A stretch of DNA of 64,000 nt, taken from the NCBI GenBank assembly GCA_947568835.1, contig OX387609.1:16141208-16205207 (forward strand), read 5' to 3'. The notes below the pieces were generated by a model. It was not told the DNA's origin, made no database searches, and worked only from the letters and a program-made list of their open reading frames with translations. Both the position numbers and the translations under genes were made by a program. Shown piece after piece: positions 24,001 through 34,639 of this stretch. Origin of the DNA: Protonemura montana. Lineage: Eukaryota > Arthropoda > Insecta > Plecoptera > Nemouridae. Within the stretch, counting starts at the first letter, position 1. The number at the start of each line of letters is the position of its first letter.

Positions 24001-27000
24001 ATTGCTAGGTATTGCTAGGTATTGCTAGGTATTGCTAGGTATTGCTAGGTATTGCTAGGTATTGCTAGGTATTGCTAGGTATTGCTAGGTATTGCTAGGT
24101 ATTGTTAGGTATTGTTAGGTAATGCTAGGTATTGCTAGGTATTGCTAGGTATTGCTAGGTATTGCTAGGTATTGCTAGGATTGCTAGGTATTGCTAGGTA
24201 TTGCTAGGTATTGCTAGGTATTGCTAGGTATTGCTAGGTATTGCTAGGTATTGCTAGGTATTGCTAGGTATTGCTAGGTATTGCTAGGTATTGCTAGGTA
24301 TTGCTAGGTATTGCTAGGGAATGCTAGGTATTGCTAGGTTTTGCTAGGTATTGCTAGGTATTGCAAGGTATTGCTAGGTATTGCTAGGTATTGCTAGGTA
24401 TTGCTAGGTATTGCTAGGTATTGCTAGGTATTGCTAGGTATTGCTAGGTATTGCTAGGTATTGCTAGGTATTGCTAGGTATTGCTAGGTATTGCTAGGTA
24501 TTGCTAGGTATTGCTAGGTATTGCTAGGTATTGCTAGGTATTGCTAGGTATTGCTAGGTATTGCTAGGTATTGCTAGGTATTGCTAGGTATTGCAAGGTA
24601 TTGCTAGGTATTGCTAGGTATTGCTAGGTATTGCTAGGTATTGCTAGGTATTGCTAGGTATTGCTAGGTATTGCTAGGTATTGCTAGGTATTGCTAGGTA
24701 TTGCTAGGTATTGCTAGGTATTGCTAGGTATTGCTAGGTATTGCTAGGTATTGCTAGGTATTGCTAGGTATTGCTAGGTATTGCTAGGTATTGCTAGGTA
24801 TTGCTAGGTATTGCTAGGTATTGCTAGGTATTGCTAGGTATTGCTAGGTATTGCTAGGTATTGCTAGGTATTGCTAGGTATTGCTAGGTATTGCTAGGTA
24901 TTGCTAGGTATTGCTAGGTATTGCTAGGTAATGCTAGGTATTGCTAGGTATTGCTAGGTATTGCTAGGTATTGCTAGGTATTGCTAGGTATTGCTAGGTA
25001 TTGCTAGGTATTGCTAGGTATTGCTAGGTATTGCTAGGTATTGCTAGGTATTGCTAGCAGTGATGTATTGGTCAATGCACGCGGGTGTACGCAGTCCACC
25101 CACTATTAATTTTATTTTTGGCCGTACCCCCACTTTGAATTTTTGAGGGAACGCAGGTGAACGCACGGGAAAGCAGTATTAAATTATGATTATTCGGAAT
25201 ATCCTGCACTTCTTTATTTTCAAGGCGAAAATATCCCAGTTAAGGGTTTTATTTCTAATAATCCACTTACTTAAAAATAGACCTAGCAAGATTGCCACTG
25301 TATGCGAACGTACTAAGAGTAGGTAGGCTGGAATTATGTCGGCGTCGCGACTTGCAACAAAGGGGTTAGTTAGAACCATATTACTGTTATCACTTAGGGA
25401 AGTCGGTAGCCGCTTTCGCGGCGTTGCACGGTGGTGCAAGCTCTCAGAAGCAAGCCCGCTTCAAATAATAAGAATTCGCAGGAAAGACAACAATACAAAC
25501 AATAACCAAATTGCCACATACGAGCCACACTGGACGAATTAGTTCAATTCAAGATACAGAAGAGAAAACGTCGAATGAAGAAGAGTTCAATGAAAAAGAG
25601 TCATTGTGGAAACTGATGTAATCTCCTCAACGCGAAAGTACGCGCGTATCTATGGATAGTTTCAACAAAAATTTAAACCAGTATTCGATTAAAATGATTG
25701 ACTTTCTTTTACCAGATTCCCGAATCCCTACCAAATTTGAAGACTGCAACAATGTGGGAAGGTGTAGACATGAGAGGGCGGCATTAATTTAATTTTCTCA
25801 AAATCATTACGTAATTAAAAATGCAGTTCTGACCATGTCATTCCAAGCCCAATTTCATCGTAAACTCGTAGATTGGCTCCAAAAGAAACCTTAGAATAAA
25901 AATTCACTTGGAGCTGCGCCCGAAGCCCCCTATTTTCCACTCTTTCGGTGCATTCGCCTTGGGTCTCCTCCTCCCCCCCCCCCCCCCCCCCCGACACAAA
26001 AAAATGGGTCATTTTTGCGTACCCCCACTAAACATTTTACGAATACATCACTGATTGCTAGGTATTGCTAGGTATTGCTAGGTATTGCTAGGTATTGCTA
26101 GGTATTGCTAGGTATTGCTAGGTATTGCTAGGTATTGCTAGGTATTGCTAGGTATTGCTAGGTATTGCTAGGTATTGCTAGGTATTGCTAGGTATTGCTA
26201 GGTATTGCTAGGTATTGCTAGGTATTGCTAGGTATTGCTAGGTATTGCTAGGTATTGCTAGGTATTGCTAGGTATTGCTAGGTATTGCTAGGTATTGCTA
26301 GGTATTGCTAGGTATTGCTAGGTATTGCTAGGTATTGCTAGGTATTGCTAGGTATTGCTAGGTATTGCTAGGTATTGCTAGGTATTGCTAGGTATTGCTA
26401 GGTATTGCTAGGTATTGCTAGGTATTGCTAGGTATTGCTAGGTATTGCTAGGTATTGCTAGGTATTGCTAGGTATTGCTAGGTATTGCTAGGTATTGCTA
26501 GGTATTGCTAGGTATTGCTAGGTATTGCTAGGTATTGCTAGGTATTGCTAGGTATTGCTAGGTATTGCTAGGTATTGCTAGGTATTGCTAGGTATTGCTA
26601 GGTATTGCTAGGTATTGCTAGGTATTGCTAGGTATTGCTAGGTATTGCTAGGTATTGCTAGGTATAGAACGAACTAAATATATTCTAACCGAACGGTTTG
26701 TCGTGTTGGAAACACCGGTCCTCGTGAGATCACCAAAGTTAAGCAACACTGTGCTGAGTCAGGTATTGGATGGGTGACCATCATACACATGACCAGTTCT
26801 GTTTGGGAGAGAGGTTGGAGGGATGAAAGTTAAGCAACACTGCGCTGGGTCAGGTATTGGATGGATGACCATCATACACATGACCAGTTCTGTTCGGGAG
26901 AGAGGTTGGAGGGATAAAAGTTAAGCAACACTGTGCAGGGTCAGGTATTGGATGGGTGACCATCATACACATGACCAGTTCTGTTCGGGAGAGAGGTTGG

Positions 27001-30000
27001 AGGGATGAAAGTTAGTACAGCAACTTCACTCGCCTTGCTTATCAACCTCTCAACAGCATGGATTTGTGGAGGAATCCTGTTGTTCGCGTTGTACCGTCCT
27101 TCGGAAGAGACGTTAAGCTGGTGGTCCCCTTGGTCTTCGACAGGAGTAGGCTACGTGCCGGCACCGGGTTTCCCCTCCTCCCTTCTAGGCTAGGTTAGGT
27201 TCATCATCATCCACTCATTCACTGACGCCATTTGACCAGAGCTCTATGGCCAGATGTCAAAACAGTGCGTCGTTAAACACCATAAATCAATTATTCAATC
27301 AAATAGGTTGATTATAAATAATCCAGGGAGCTATAATTGAGCTGAACAGGAGCATGCAGCAATATCAGCTGCACTTTCAGCGAAGGTTATTTCTAATCGA
27401 TTAAGTAAAATCAAGGCGGTCAGCAACGAGTTGGTCAACTTGATCATCTTCACATTCCCAGATTGTATTCAAACAGGTTGAAGCATGAAAGCAATGCATC
27501 GTTTAACGGATGTTGGACCGTCACTCACCCGATAGAGAGTCTCGTCCCAGATCGAAGTACGGAAACAAGTGCAGTCCAACGGCTTCGAGAGTCGTCTCAA
27601 ATCATCCTCCCGTTCTCGGAAGATCTGAAGCACGCAGCCAGCAAAACACAACTTCAAACTTCAGTCAATACTTTGCACATCACCAGTCGACAAAACATGA
27701 GAACAGTTTGGTCCTCCTGAGATCACCAAAGTTAAGCAACACTGCGCTGAGTCAGGTGTTGGATGGGTGACCATCATACACATGACCAGTTCTGTTCGGG
27801 AGAGAGGTTGGAGGGATGACAGTTAAGCAACACTGCGCTGGGTCAGGTGTTGGATGGGTGACCGTCATACACATGACCAGTTCTGTTCGGGAGAGAGGTT
27901 GGAGGGATGAAAGTTAAGGAACACTGCGATGAGTCCGGTATTGGATGGGTGACCATCATACACATGACCAGTTCTGTTCGGGAGAGAGGTTGGAAGGATG
28001 AAAGTTAAGCAACACTGCGCTGGGTCAGGTATTGGATGGGTGACCGTCATACACATGACCAGTTCTGTTCGGGAGAGAGGTTGGAAGGATAAAAGTTAAG
28101 CAACACTGCGCTGAGTCAGGTATTGGATGGGTGACCATTATACACATGACCAGTTCTGTTTGGGAGAGAGGTTGGAGGGATGAAAGTTAGTACAGCAACT
28201 TCACTCGCCTTGCTTATCAACCTCTCGACAGCATGGATTTGTGGAGGAATCCTGTTGTTCGCGTTGTACTGTCCTTCGGAAGGGACATTAAGCCGGTGGT
28301 CCCCTTGATGCTCTTCGACAGAAGTAGGCTGCATGCCGGCACCGGGCTTCCTCTCCTCCCTTCTAGGCTAGGTTTAGTTCTACAAATGAATCAATTATGA
28401 AAATACATTATCCAATGTTTAAAGTGTTGTGAAGCTCACCAGGTCGCGTTGATCCTCCTGAACGAGATCCATCTTGTGCACAAGACAAAAGATCTTTGCC
28501 TCCGGTGAGTTTTGAAGAATTGCCTCCAGGCAGCTCTGGTAGTAGTGCATGTCCTTGTCAAGTTCCCGAGACTCGACGTCGAACACGTAGATGAGCACCT
28601 CGACGTTGCGGAAGATGTTGTCGCGCTGGGAGGCAAAGTAGTTCTCCATGAACGCCTCTTGACCGCCGCAGTCCCACAGATTCAGCACCAAGTTGCCGAG
28701 GAAACGAACGTGGGAGTGTTCAACGTCAACTGGAAAACAAGTGTTGATTAGAGTTTATTTAGTTTTTTTGGCTACTGACAAGTTTCCTGATAGAATCGGG
28801 AAATCTCATTAAGATTATTATTTAATTATTATCGTTGTGTTCAAATACGCGTTTAAAATAAAATCTGACTTTTTTTTTCTTTTTATAATCCGATCTTAAC
28901 TTTTCTATTTCTATTTGTTTTAAGAATGGCTAAAATATGAATTCTCGTGGCGGGATGAAAACGAGCTGTGATTAACTACACGTAGTTCTGACGTCATTTT
29001 GTTGTTTCCTTTGCGTTCGCTTCTGTTTCTTGACGTCATACTGACGTCAGATTTCACTTCATGTCATAAAAAAATGGCGACCCTCGTTTTCGTACGAGAT
29101 TCAAATGCAAACATTTTAAACAGAGATATTTTATTCAAAATTGGATTTAGAAGAAAATAAAAAAATAGGCGTTCATTATTTTCTCACAAGAAAAAAAAAA
29201 ATAGTTTCAAATTTAAAGAGATTTCCCTTTTGTATGAGCTTATAGTTAACATATGGAGCTGTAAACAGTGAAGTGATATAATAATAATAATATTGAATAA
29301 GACTACGATCAGTAGAGTACCTCATAATAAAGTAATGGTTGGTCCTACTTTGTGTTAGGGTGATTAATAATAGTAGACTTAGTAGGTACTAATTTAGTAG
29401 TGCTAGTCTAAATAAGATCAAAATAAAGGACTTCACTCCAGTTCTATTCAGACTGGGAAAGACATTACTCTGCGTCACATCCAATTGAAACTCTCCCTTG
29501 CGAATTGCAAATTCACGACCATACATTAGCTTCAAGCTAATTAATACCACCTCTTAAACAAACATATAGAATAACCATTAACTTTAAGACTTAAATCGAA
29601 TTTAAGAAAATGTTAGAAAGCTAGCTAATATTTAATATTTATATACCTTCTTAATGAATAATGACATATTGATTTCTGTATTAGCTTGAGCTTATCTATA
29701 AGTTTGTTTATTTGTTATCTTTGAATTTAAATGTATTGTTTATAAAATAAACATTTGTTCCTGTAGGCAGGAGCCAGTTACAAATAAAGCTCAAAGGAAT
29801 CAAATAAAGTCAGCTTAGCTTGGCAATCATCACGACCACACTTTCAAGTTGCTTGTCCCAAGACACGAAACTTATCTGGATTGTTCCAATATGCAATCTT
29901 GCCTGAAGATGACTCTTAACTCTAAATATAATGTGTCACTTTGATTGTACCAATTTATTTATGCAATTACTTTTTATATATTTATGTATTTGCTTCAACT

Positions 30001-30723
30001 GGCCTTAGGCATAATTTACCCAAGCATTGACAGTAAATAAATTTAATTTAATTGATCAAGTTATCACCGTTAATGGAAGTCTCTGCACTAAATGCAAAAG
30101 TCCTAAATCGATGGTCTTGCATTTACGCAATCATAGCATCCACACTTGTTAAACTTGTAACAAGCTCAAGTAGAAGCCAGCATGCAGAAAGAGCAAAGGA
30201 AAAACTAAAAAGGGCAAAGACCAACGTAATGGAGACTTGACTTTGTACAACTAAAGAAACCTACATGGGACATTGTCCTGTCACATTATCAATCCGATGC
30301 AATCCACGGAAAAATAACATAACTGAAGATCAGTAGAATCTTTTAAACTAGATCAAATTTTCAGGTTGAGTCACAGCGGCGTCCAGCGACTAGGATTGGT
30401 TGACAACTCCGAGACTTACTTGTAGCTCCCAGCCTTCGAGTATCCCGAGCAATGTAGTTGGCAAAGATGATGGACCTCATCGACGTTTTGCCCGAGCCAC
30501 TTTTACCCATCAAAAGCACCTAGGTACAAAACATGTCGCATTTATTACCAAAATTCGGTATTTAAGTAAAATAAAAGAAAACAAAGTGAGGTTATTGTGG
30601 AGACAAATACGCCCATCAAATGTCATCGAGTCATAGCTGTCACAATAATCCTGTATTTTAATATTTATTTCTATTTCTTGACCGCTTTGTGGATGTAAGA
30701 TCAGCAATTACCTTTTTCTTCAT
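15002..30723 (-). CDS. RRAGA: Ras-related GTP-binding protein RagA/B, complete, seven exons
   Basis: Exons: 30723-30712 (ATG), 30519-30420, 28729-28440, 27624-27529, 18486-18272, 16220-16105 and 15099-15002 (stop TGA). All have GT-AG sites and closing phases, giving 308 aa against about 313 in vertebrate RagA. The protein has the P-loop GKSGSGKTS (exon 2), switch region DCGGQE and nucleotide-base motif HKMD (exon 3), and the C-terminal roadblock domain (exons 5-7, from [11 protein letters not shown] to [13 protein letters not shown]). RagA/B pairs with RagC/D on the lysosome and recruits TORC1 when amino acids are plentiful. Conservation is so strong that the call is firm; the C-terminal tail [10 protein letters not shown] is lineage-specific. 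The gene spans 15.7 kb for under 1 kb of coding sequence because introns hold satellites and mobile elements, notably the 9.0-kb intron 4. It sits just downstream of the pseudouridine kinase on the same strand. Confidence 0.96.
15110..15350 (-). pseudogene. LINE reverse transcriptase C-terminal remnant
   Basis: Short minus-strand frame with [15 protein letters not shown] and [17 protein letters not shown], the usual end of an arthropod non-LTR retrotransposon ORF2. It lies in RagA/B intron 6, a few bases upstream of the last exon. The 5' part is missing. Confidence 0.5.
15588..16060 (+). repeat. Tandem tRNA-like SINE heads (about 8 units of 52 bp)
   Basis: Each unit has an acceptor-like start GTCCAAGTAGCTCAATTGG (A box) and an anticodon-arm-like GACAGGTGG. 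All but the last unit stop at GATCGGGG, where the T arm would begin. Only the last unit continues through a B box (GTTTGATTCC) to a closing TTTGGAC and the SINE tail. The array lies in RagA/B intron 6. A conserved leader CTCATCAAATGCACTAAAAT precedes it, as at 50.2 kb. Confidence 0.85.
16264..16696. mobile_element. MITE copy 1 with AGGGAAATCTC terminal inverted repeats
   Basis: A 433-bp non-coding element with inverted ends AGGGAAATCTCTTTAAA and TTAAGGAGATTTCCCT. A second copy lies in the opposite orientation at 28798-29228. Both lie in RagA/B introns. The interior contains several TGACGTCA-type motifs. The flanks do not show an exact target duplication. Confidence 0.75.
17330..17590. repeat. 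AT-rich tandem repeat of about 60 bp, four copies
   Basis: Units contain AATAGTGGTAGTAATGGTAA followed by a variable spacer and ATAGGTTGTAAAATAT. On the minus strand it lies just beyond the LINE fragment, so it may be its 3' tail repeat. Confidence 0.8.
17710..18262 (-). pseudogene. 5'-truncated LINE ORF2 fragment (reverse transcriptase C-terminus)
   Basis: A continuous minus-strand frame reads [13 protein letters not shown], then [21 protein letters not shown] and a terminal [10 protein letters not shown]. These are the hallmarks of the region after the reverse transcriptase domain in non-LTR retrotransposons. It begins almost at the exon 5 donor of RagA/B and occupies intron 5. The fragment is uninterrupted, so it is younger than the remnants at 4.2 and 15.1 kb. 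The endonuclease and catalytic reverse transcriptase parts are absent, so it is inert. Confidence 0.75.
18628..22532. repeat. 63-bp minisatellite, about 62 copies, in RagA/B intron 4
   Basis: Unit of 63 bp containing CTGGCCAAATATGTAGAAAC and GACTCTACGCCTGGCA. Rare variants recur at fixed offsets: the short ACTACCAAAACAAGG variant at about 20,127 and 21,758, and GTGCGTGG at about 20,330 and 21,961, both 1,631 bp apart. This shows block duplication within the array. The unit is 21 codons long with no stops on either strand, hence spurious antisense frames up to 402 codons. Confidence 0.95.
22533..22920. other. Unique intronic spacer between two satellites
   Basis: Non-repetitive AT-rich sequence in RagA/B intron 4 with no feature I can support. 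Confidence 0.5.
22921..25057. repeat. TATTGCTAGG decamer satellite, part 1
   Basis: About 213 decamers. Marker variants (a missing T at 23161 and 24180, GGGAATGC at 23298 and 24317) recur 1,019 bp apart, so at least one 1-kb block of the array was duplicated. The array is interrupted by the hAT-like element and resumes at 26054. Confidence 0.97.
25058..26053. mobile_element. hAT-like non-autonomous DNA transposon inserted in the decamer satellite
   Basis: A 996-bp insertion with inverted ends CAGTGATGTATT and AATACATCACTG. It is flanked by ATTGCTAG on both sides (25050-25057 and 26054-26061), matching the 8-bp target duplication of hAT elements, although the array periodicity would give the same octamer by chance. 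No transposase frame is visible. Near its right side is a run of 20 C. Its left 43 bp is almost identical to the unit of the satellite at 59.0-61.5 kb. Confidence 0.85.
26054..26665. repeat. TATTGCTAGG decamer satellite, part 2
   Basis: About 61 nearly perfect decamers continuing the array after the hAT-like insertion. It ends at GGTATAGAACG, shortly before a 5S-derived SINE. Confidence 0.97.
26688..27305 (+). mobile_element. 5S-rRNA-derived SINE with multiplied head
   Basis: One full 5S-like head (26690-26778) is followed by three partial head/body units of about 91 bp. The unique body comes next (AGTACAGCAACTTCACTCGC to AGGCTAGGTTAGGTTCATC), then the tail with GTCGTTAAACACCATAAATC. This is the most complete copy in the window. 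The body gives a 62-codon open frame shared with the copies at 3.1 and 55.5 kb. It lies in RagA/B intron 4. Confidence 0.8.
27712..28384 (+). mobile_element. 5S-rRNA-derived SINE with multiplied head (RagA/B intron 3)
   Basis: A truncated head starting near GATCACCAAAGTTAAGC is followed by five 91-bp head/body units and the same body as the 26.7-kb copy, ending at the AGGCTAGGTTTAG block. It begins 88 bp upstream of RagA/B exon 4 as transcribed. Confidence 0.8.
28798..29228. mobile_element. MITE copy 2 with GGGAAATCTC terminal inverted repeats
   Basis: Inverted relative to copy 1 at 16264-16696 and similar throughout. It retains the ends GGGAAATCTCATTAA and TTAAAGAGATTTCCC and the interior block with repeated GACGTCA motifs. 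It lies in RagA/B intron 2, immediately upstream of exon 3 as transcribed. Confidence 0.75.
29229..30419. other. RagA/B intron 2 remainder, nothing recognised
   Basis: AT-rich sequence between MITE copy 2 and exon 2. Short open frames carry no recognisable motif and no splice context. Confidence 0.5.
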
Positions 30724-31055
30724 CTTCTTTGATTATTCGATTTCAATAAATTCGTTTCTAGGCTATTTTAATCTAGATTACTATCCCTGTCAATACCAGT
30801 GTCATTCACATCGCCAGATTGAAGTTCAGAATTTAGTTCAAGGGCAAAGTCTATTATGATTATTTTTTTGGGGAACGAAAATTTACATAATAATGCACAA
30901 ATTTAAACAGATAGTTAAATGCAGAGACATTTTAATGTTAGAATAAATTTTTTTAATTTTTTTCCATAAGTTCTCCCTGAATCACCATAGTGGTAATTTT
31001 GTAAATAAGTATCGAAATTTAAAGTAGTAAAAATATTTGTGCATTTTGCCGGCTA

Positions 31056-32296
31056 TCACGAGATGGTGGTGAATCTTGCTCTGGCTTTCTGGGGTCGAGT
31101 CATGACGTCTGGAACGGCGGAGACTGCCATCAACGCTTGCTTCGACGATGAAAACCCGGCAGCAACACATTCCTCCTCCGTATCCCCTTGAAGCATCGCG
31201 GCAATGAATCCCGCCGCAAAACTGTGAGGAACGTATAGACAAAGTCAAGCAATAGCTGGCAATGCTACAATCATTAAGGATGCTGATAGTACCTACTAGC
31301 TCTTCTACATTTCAATAGTTAACAGATTTAACTCGGTTTTAATATCACGTTAGGAGATTTTCAGCCGCCAGAGTTTGAATTTGAATACAAAATGGAATGC
31401 TGCAAAGCAGTATAAGTGACACAAATTGTTGGAAGGTGCAGTTATCAGAGTCAATATTTTTCAGTCCAGAAAAAATGGTCTGTAAACAGCTATGGTGACT
31501 TTGAATATCATTTCCATCTGCTTGTAAGATGCTGTAAATGCAGGGAAATATTGTCATAGAGGCTGGCCACTGACATGCAAAACATACTCACCAAGCTTTC
31601 CCACTTACCACAAAAGATAATCTGAATGTCACGATCTTTAGATACAAAATGTATTCCTCCTAAGAGTGGAATCTGTATCTACCCAGCTGCAAATCTCAAT
31701 TGCATTCAAGAGTAGTTTCATTCTTACCAATCTCCAGCTCCGGACACGTTGCATAGATTCGTGACAGGGTCCACCGCATAATGCCGGCCAGATATGTGCG
31801 AGGTTGAATTTCCCAAGAACTTGCCATCGCGGAAGAACACTTCTGTTCCCTCGCCCATTCGAACAATCTAGAATCAAGTTCAAGAAGTGATTTGTTGCAA
31901 TATTTAACAGCTCAGTGTTGGAATGAAATCGGACTTCGCTTACCATGATTCCGTGAGCTCCTAGAGTGACGCAAGCTACAATTCCGTGGCTCACGATTGG
32001 CTTGCAAAGACGTAGTGTCTCTCTCAGGAGAGAATTCAATCCTGTGCTTGCAACAGAATACTCTTCTTCTGTTGCTACACCTGAAAATGAAACGCTGTAT
32101 TTTATTCTGTTCATGACACGTACATTGTGCAATAAACATGCCGAGCCTGCCGTATATGTGACAGTTATTATCTTACCGATTGATTTTGCCATTGCTTTCA
32201 GCTCGTTGAAATTTGGTGAAACAAAAGCAAGGTTTTTCCAGTCCTCAGATTCAAACGGTTTGGATGCTTTTTGAACGTCCGTGGGCTCAAACCATA
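31056..32296 (-). CDS. Pseudouridine kinase (PfkB family), 3' exons
   Basis: Four exons: 32296-32177, 32080-31944, 31867-31728 and 31221-31056 (stop TGA). All have GT-AG sites, and phases close both among themselves and with the upstream exon at 63223-63026, where the split codon G|TA gives Val in TPVWFEPTD. Visible family motifs are VWFEPTDVQKA, FVSPNFNELKAMA (typical of pseudouridine kinases) and the PfkB signature VSGAGDCFAAGFIAAML with the catalytic Asp, interrupted by the last intron. The enzyme phosphorylates pseudouridine to pseudouridine 5'-phosphate. In many animals it is fused to a pseudouridine-5'-phosphate glycosidase, which would be encoded beyond the window. The stop lies 333 bp from the RagA/B start codon on the same strand. 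No AATAAA is evident in that gap. Confidence 0.9.
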
Positions 32297-32560
32297 CTGA
32301 AAAAATAAATTGTATCAACTCAGTTTCAATTTTAAAGTTTTTATTAATGCCAATTTCCCTTTTTTTTACTACATTTTATATGAACATTTTGGATCGCAAT
32401 ATTTGGCGGTACAGTTTTAAGAGTTTAAAATGTTTCGTTCGGATTCAGTTCGGGATATTCCGGACTCGCCGAAGACCCGAACTAATCCGCAAATATCCCG
32501 AACAAACTCGAAGTACGACGGCAACGTACGAAGCGCAGACAGGGGCAAGTAAACGACAAA

Positions 32561-34510
32561 ATGGGATCGAAATCAAAGACTGGGCTGGCCGCTATATCAT
32601 TTACAGTTGTTGGATTTTTATTTGTTTTCATTGCGTTCGTCTCTCCATATTGGTTGGAAACAGACGGTGAACTGAAGGATCCTAAATTCCAGCGTTTAGG
32701 TAAGTTATTCACGCAGGAAAGCTTGTGATCTTGGACGGCGTACCCTTGCCATGGGCACACCCATGTTGAATTTCGTCACTGGACTTGTTCCCATCCCTGC
32801 AAACTTGTTACCGCTCTAAGTTTCGCAAGCATTATATCAATTATCTTTTGATTTCAGGACTTTGGCAAGTGTGCGTTCATCAATTCGGGGATACACGGCA
32901 TTGGTATGAGGGCAAGTTATCTGGGTGTTGGTGGGTGTTTGAAGAAGAATTCTACATCATTCATGACATCCTTCTACCTGGTAAGATACAAATATTCACA
33001 ATAAACACAGAAACAAAATTCATAAATCTACTTCAGGCTTTATTTTCCGTACTGGATTCTTTCATTTTTAATCCCTGTTTTTTTGGAAAACTGCCTGTTG
33101 CAACCTAGACTTGCCATTACCGAGTAATTTGTTTACTAAATGAAAGTCTAGGTTAGCATAATTCTTTCCCGGCTGATAATAATTTAGTTTTAAATCACAT
33201 GGTTACGTGTCCTCAGGATTCTTCGTGGCAACGCAGTTCTTCTTCACACTGAGCTTTACGCTTCTGATCGTTGCAAGTCTGCTAGTCGTGTTGTATGCGT
33301 GCTGTAGCCGAGAACACGAACGCTACGTTTTGCTTCTACTGGCGATCGGCTTTGATCTCATTATCGCAGGTCAGTTCCCGATAAAACACGATCGAGGGCG
33401 CCATGGAATGATCTGGCCATGTAACTAGTTTTGCTTAAAATATCAAGCTGACAAAAATGCAGCATTTTCACAATGCCCTTGGAACATTCTATTAATGAGG
33501 TTGCTGGTCTTTATGTCAGTCTTTAGATTGAACGATCCCAGTATGAATACAATTCCTGGCGTGGTATTTATTTGATCAAGAGATTGGGTTGTTTTTAATT
33601 GGGATACAAATTGGTAGCAACTTGAACATACTTTAAAATTTGAGAACAACAAAGCGGTCTCTTATTGTTTGAATTCCAATTTTAATTGAAAAGGTTCAGG
33701 AGATGATGCAGCAGAAATCAAGAATATTTTAGCCTGTAAGTGTGAATTCTTTCACCTCATCAAATCATCCATCTTTCAGTCTTTCACAGTTTTGTAGTTT
33801 GGACATAGTTTGTAGGTATGTTCCTACCACACTAGTATTACCACTATACCATCAGAATTATTATTATCATTATTAGTATCATGGTTTGTAGGTATGTTCC
33901 TACCACACTAGTATTACCACTATACCATCAGAATTATTATTATCATTATTACTATATTAGTATCATAGTTTGTAGGTATGTTCCTACCACACTAGTATTA
34001 CCACTATACCATCAGAATTATTATTATCATTATTACTATATTAGAATCATAGTTTGTAGGTATGTTCCTACCACACTAGTATTACCACTATACCATCAGA
34101 ATTATTATTATCACTTTTTTTTTTTATTTAAGCCAATAAAGGAAATCAATCTTTGAACGTTCACCGATTTGTCAATACCGTGGTAGAAAGAACAATTTGA
34201 AAGCGGTCTAGCACAGAGTCTTCCCTCGCCAGTTCAAGTTCAGTTCTGTTTCTCTGCCGCAGCTATCAACGGCCTGATAGCGGTGATCATCTTCGGAGCC
34301 CGCGGTGACGGTCGGGATTGGATGCCGGACTGGGAACACAACAACATGTCGTGGGCGTTTGCGTTGGCCGTGCTGGGCTCGCTGTCTCTCCTTGCCGCGG
34401 GCGTTCTATTCCTGTCAGAGGCACGCATCCACCGCATCCGCAGACTCAAGGAAGAAAGTCGACGTGGGGAGCTGAACATGGGACCAGTCAAGGGTCACAC
34501 GACCATCTAA
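32561..34510 (+). CDS. Claudin/PMP22-like four-transmembrane protein, paralogue A
   Basis: Exons 32561-32699, 32858-32980, 33217-33369 and 34263-34510 join with three phase-1 introns to give 220 aa. Segment 1 (about residues 8-27) precedes SPYW. The first extracellular loop has the family signature GLWQVC plus a second Cys in SGCWWVFEEE. Segments 2-3 lie around FFVATQFFFTLSFTLLIVA and LLLLAIGFDLIIA, and segment 4 around FALAVLGSLSLLAAGVLFL. The cytosolic tail is basic. Arthropod members of this PMP22/claudin superfamily include septate-junction and neuronal membrane proteins; the exact role here is unknown. It lies inside the 30.7-kb intron of the pseudouridine kinase on the opposite strand, about 260 bp from a kinase exon. 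Conserved intron positions with paralogues B and C (after LLP and before the loop preceding segment 4) indicate local duplication. Confidence 0.9.
33818..34115. repeat. 84-bp tandem repeat, four copies, in paralogue A intron 3
   Basis: Units contain TTTGTAGGTATGTTCCTACC, itself a short inverted repeat, and CACTATACCATCAGAATTAT. The first copy is slightly shorter. Ends in a poly-T stretch. Confidence 0.9.
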
Positions 34511-34639
34511 TGCTTGAAGCTCGTCCCTGCTTTCCGCACACTAGGGCAAGGTAATGCCAACGTCTACAGCGTTGACTCCCCAAGTTTCTTTAGTTTCTCG
34601 ACGTAAATTTAGACCGATCTTATGATAACTAGAAACACC

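Noticed and set aside
27005..27193. A 62-codon open frame ([24 protein letters not shown]) conserved at three loci
   Set aside because: It coincides exactly with the body of the 5S-derived SINE in each copy and is broken in the 28.2-kb copy; it is most simply a shadow of the repeat.
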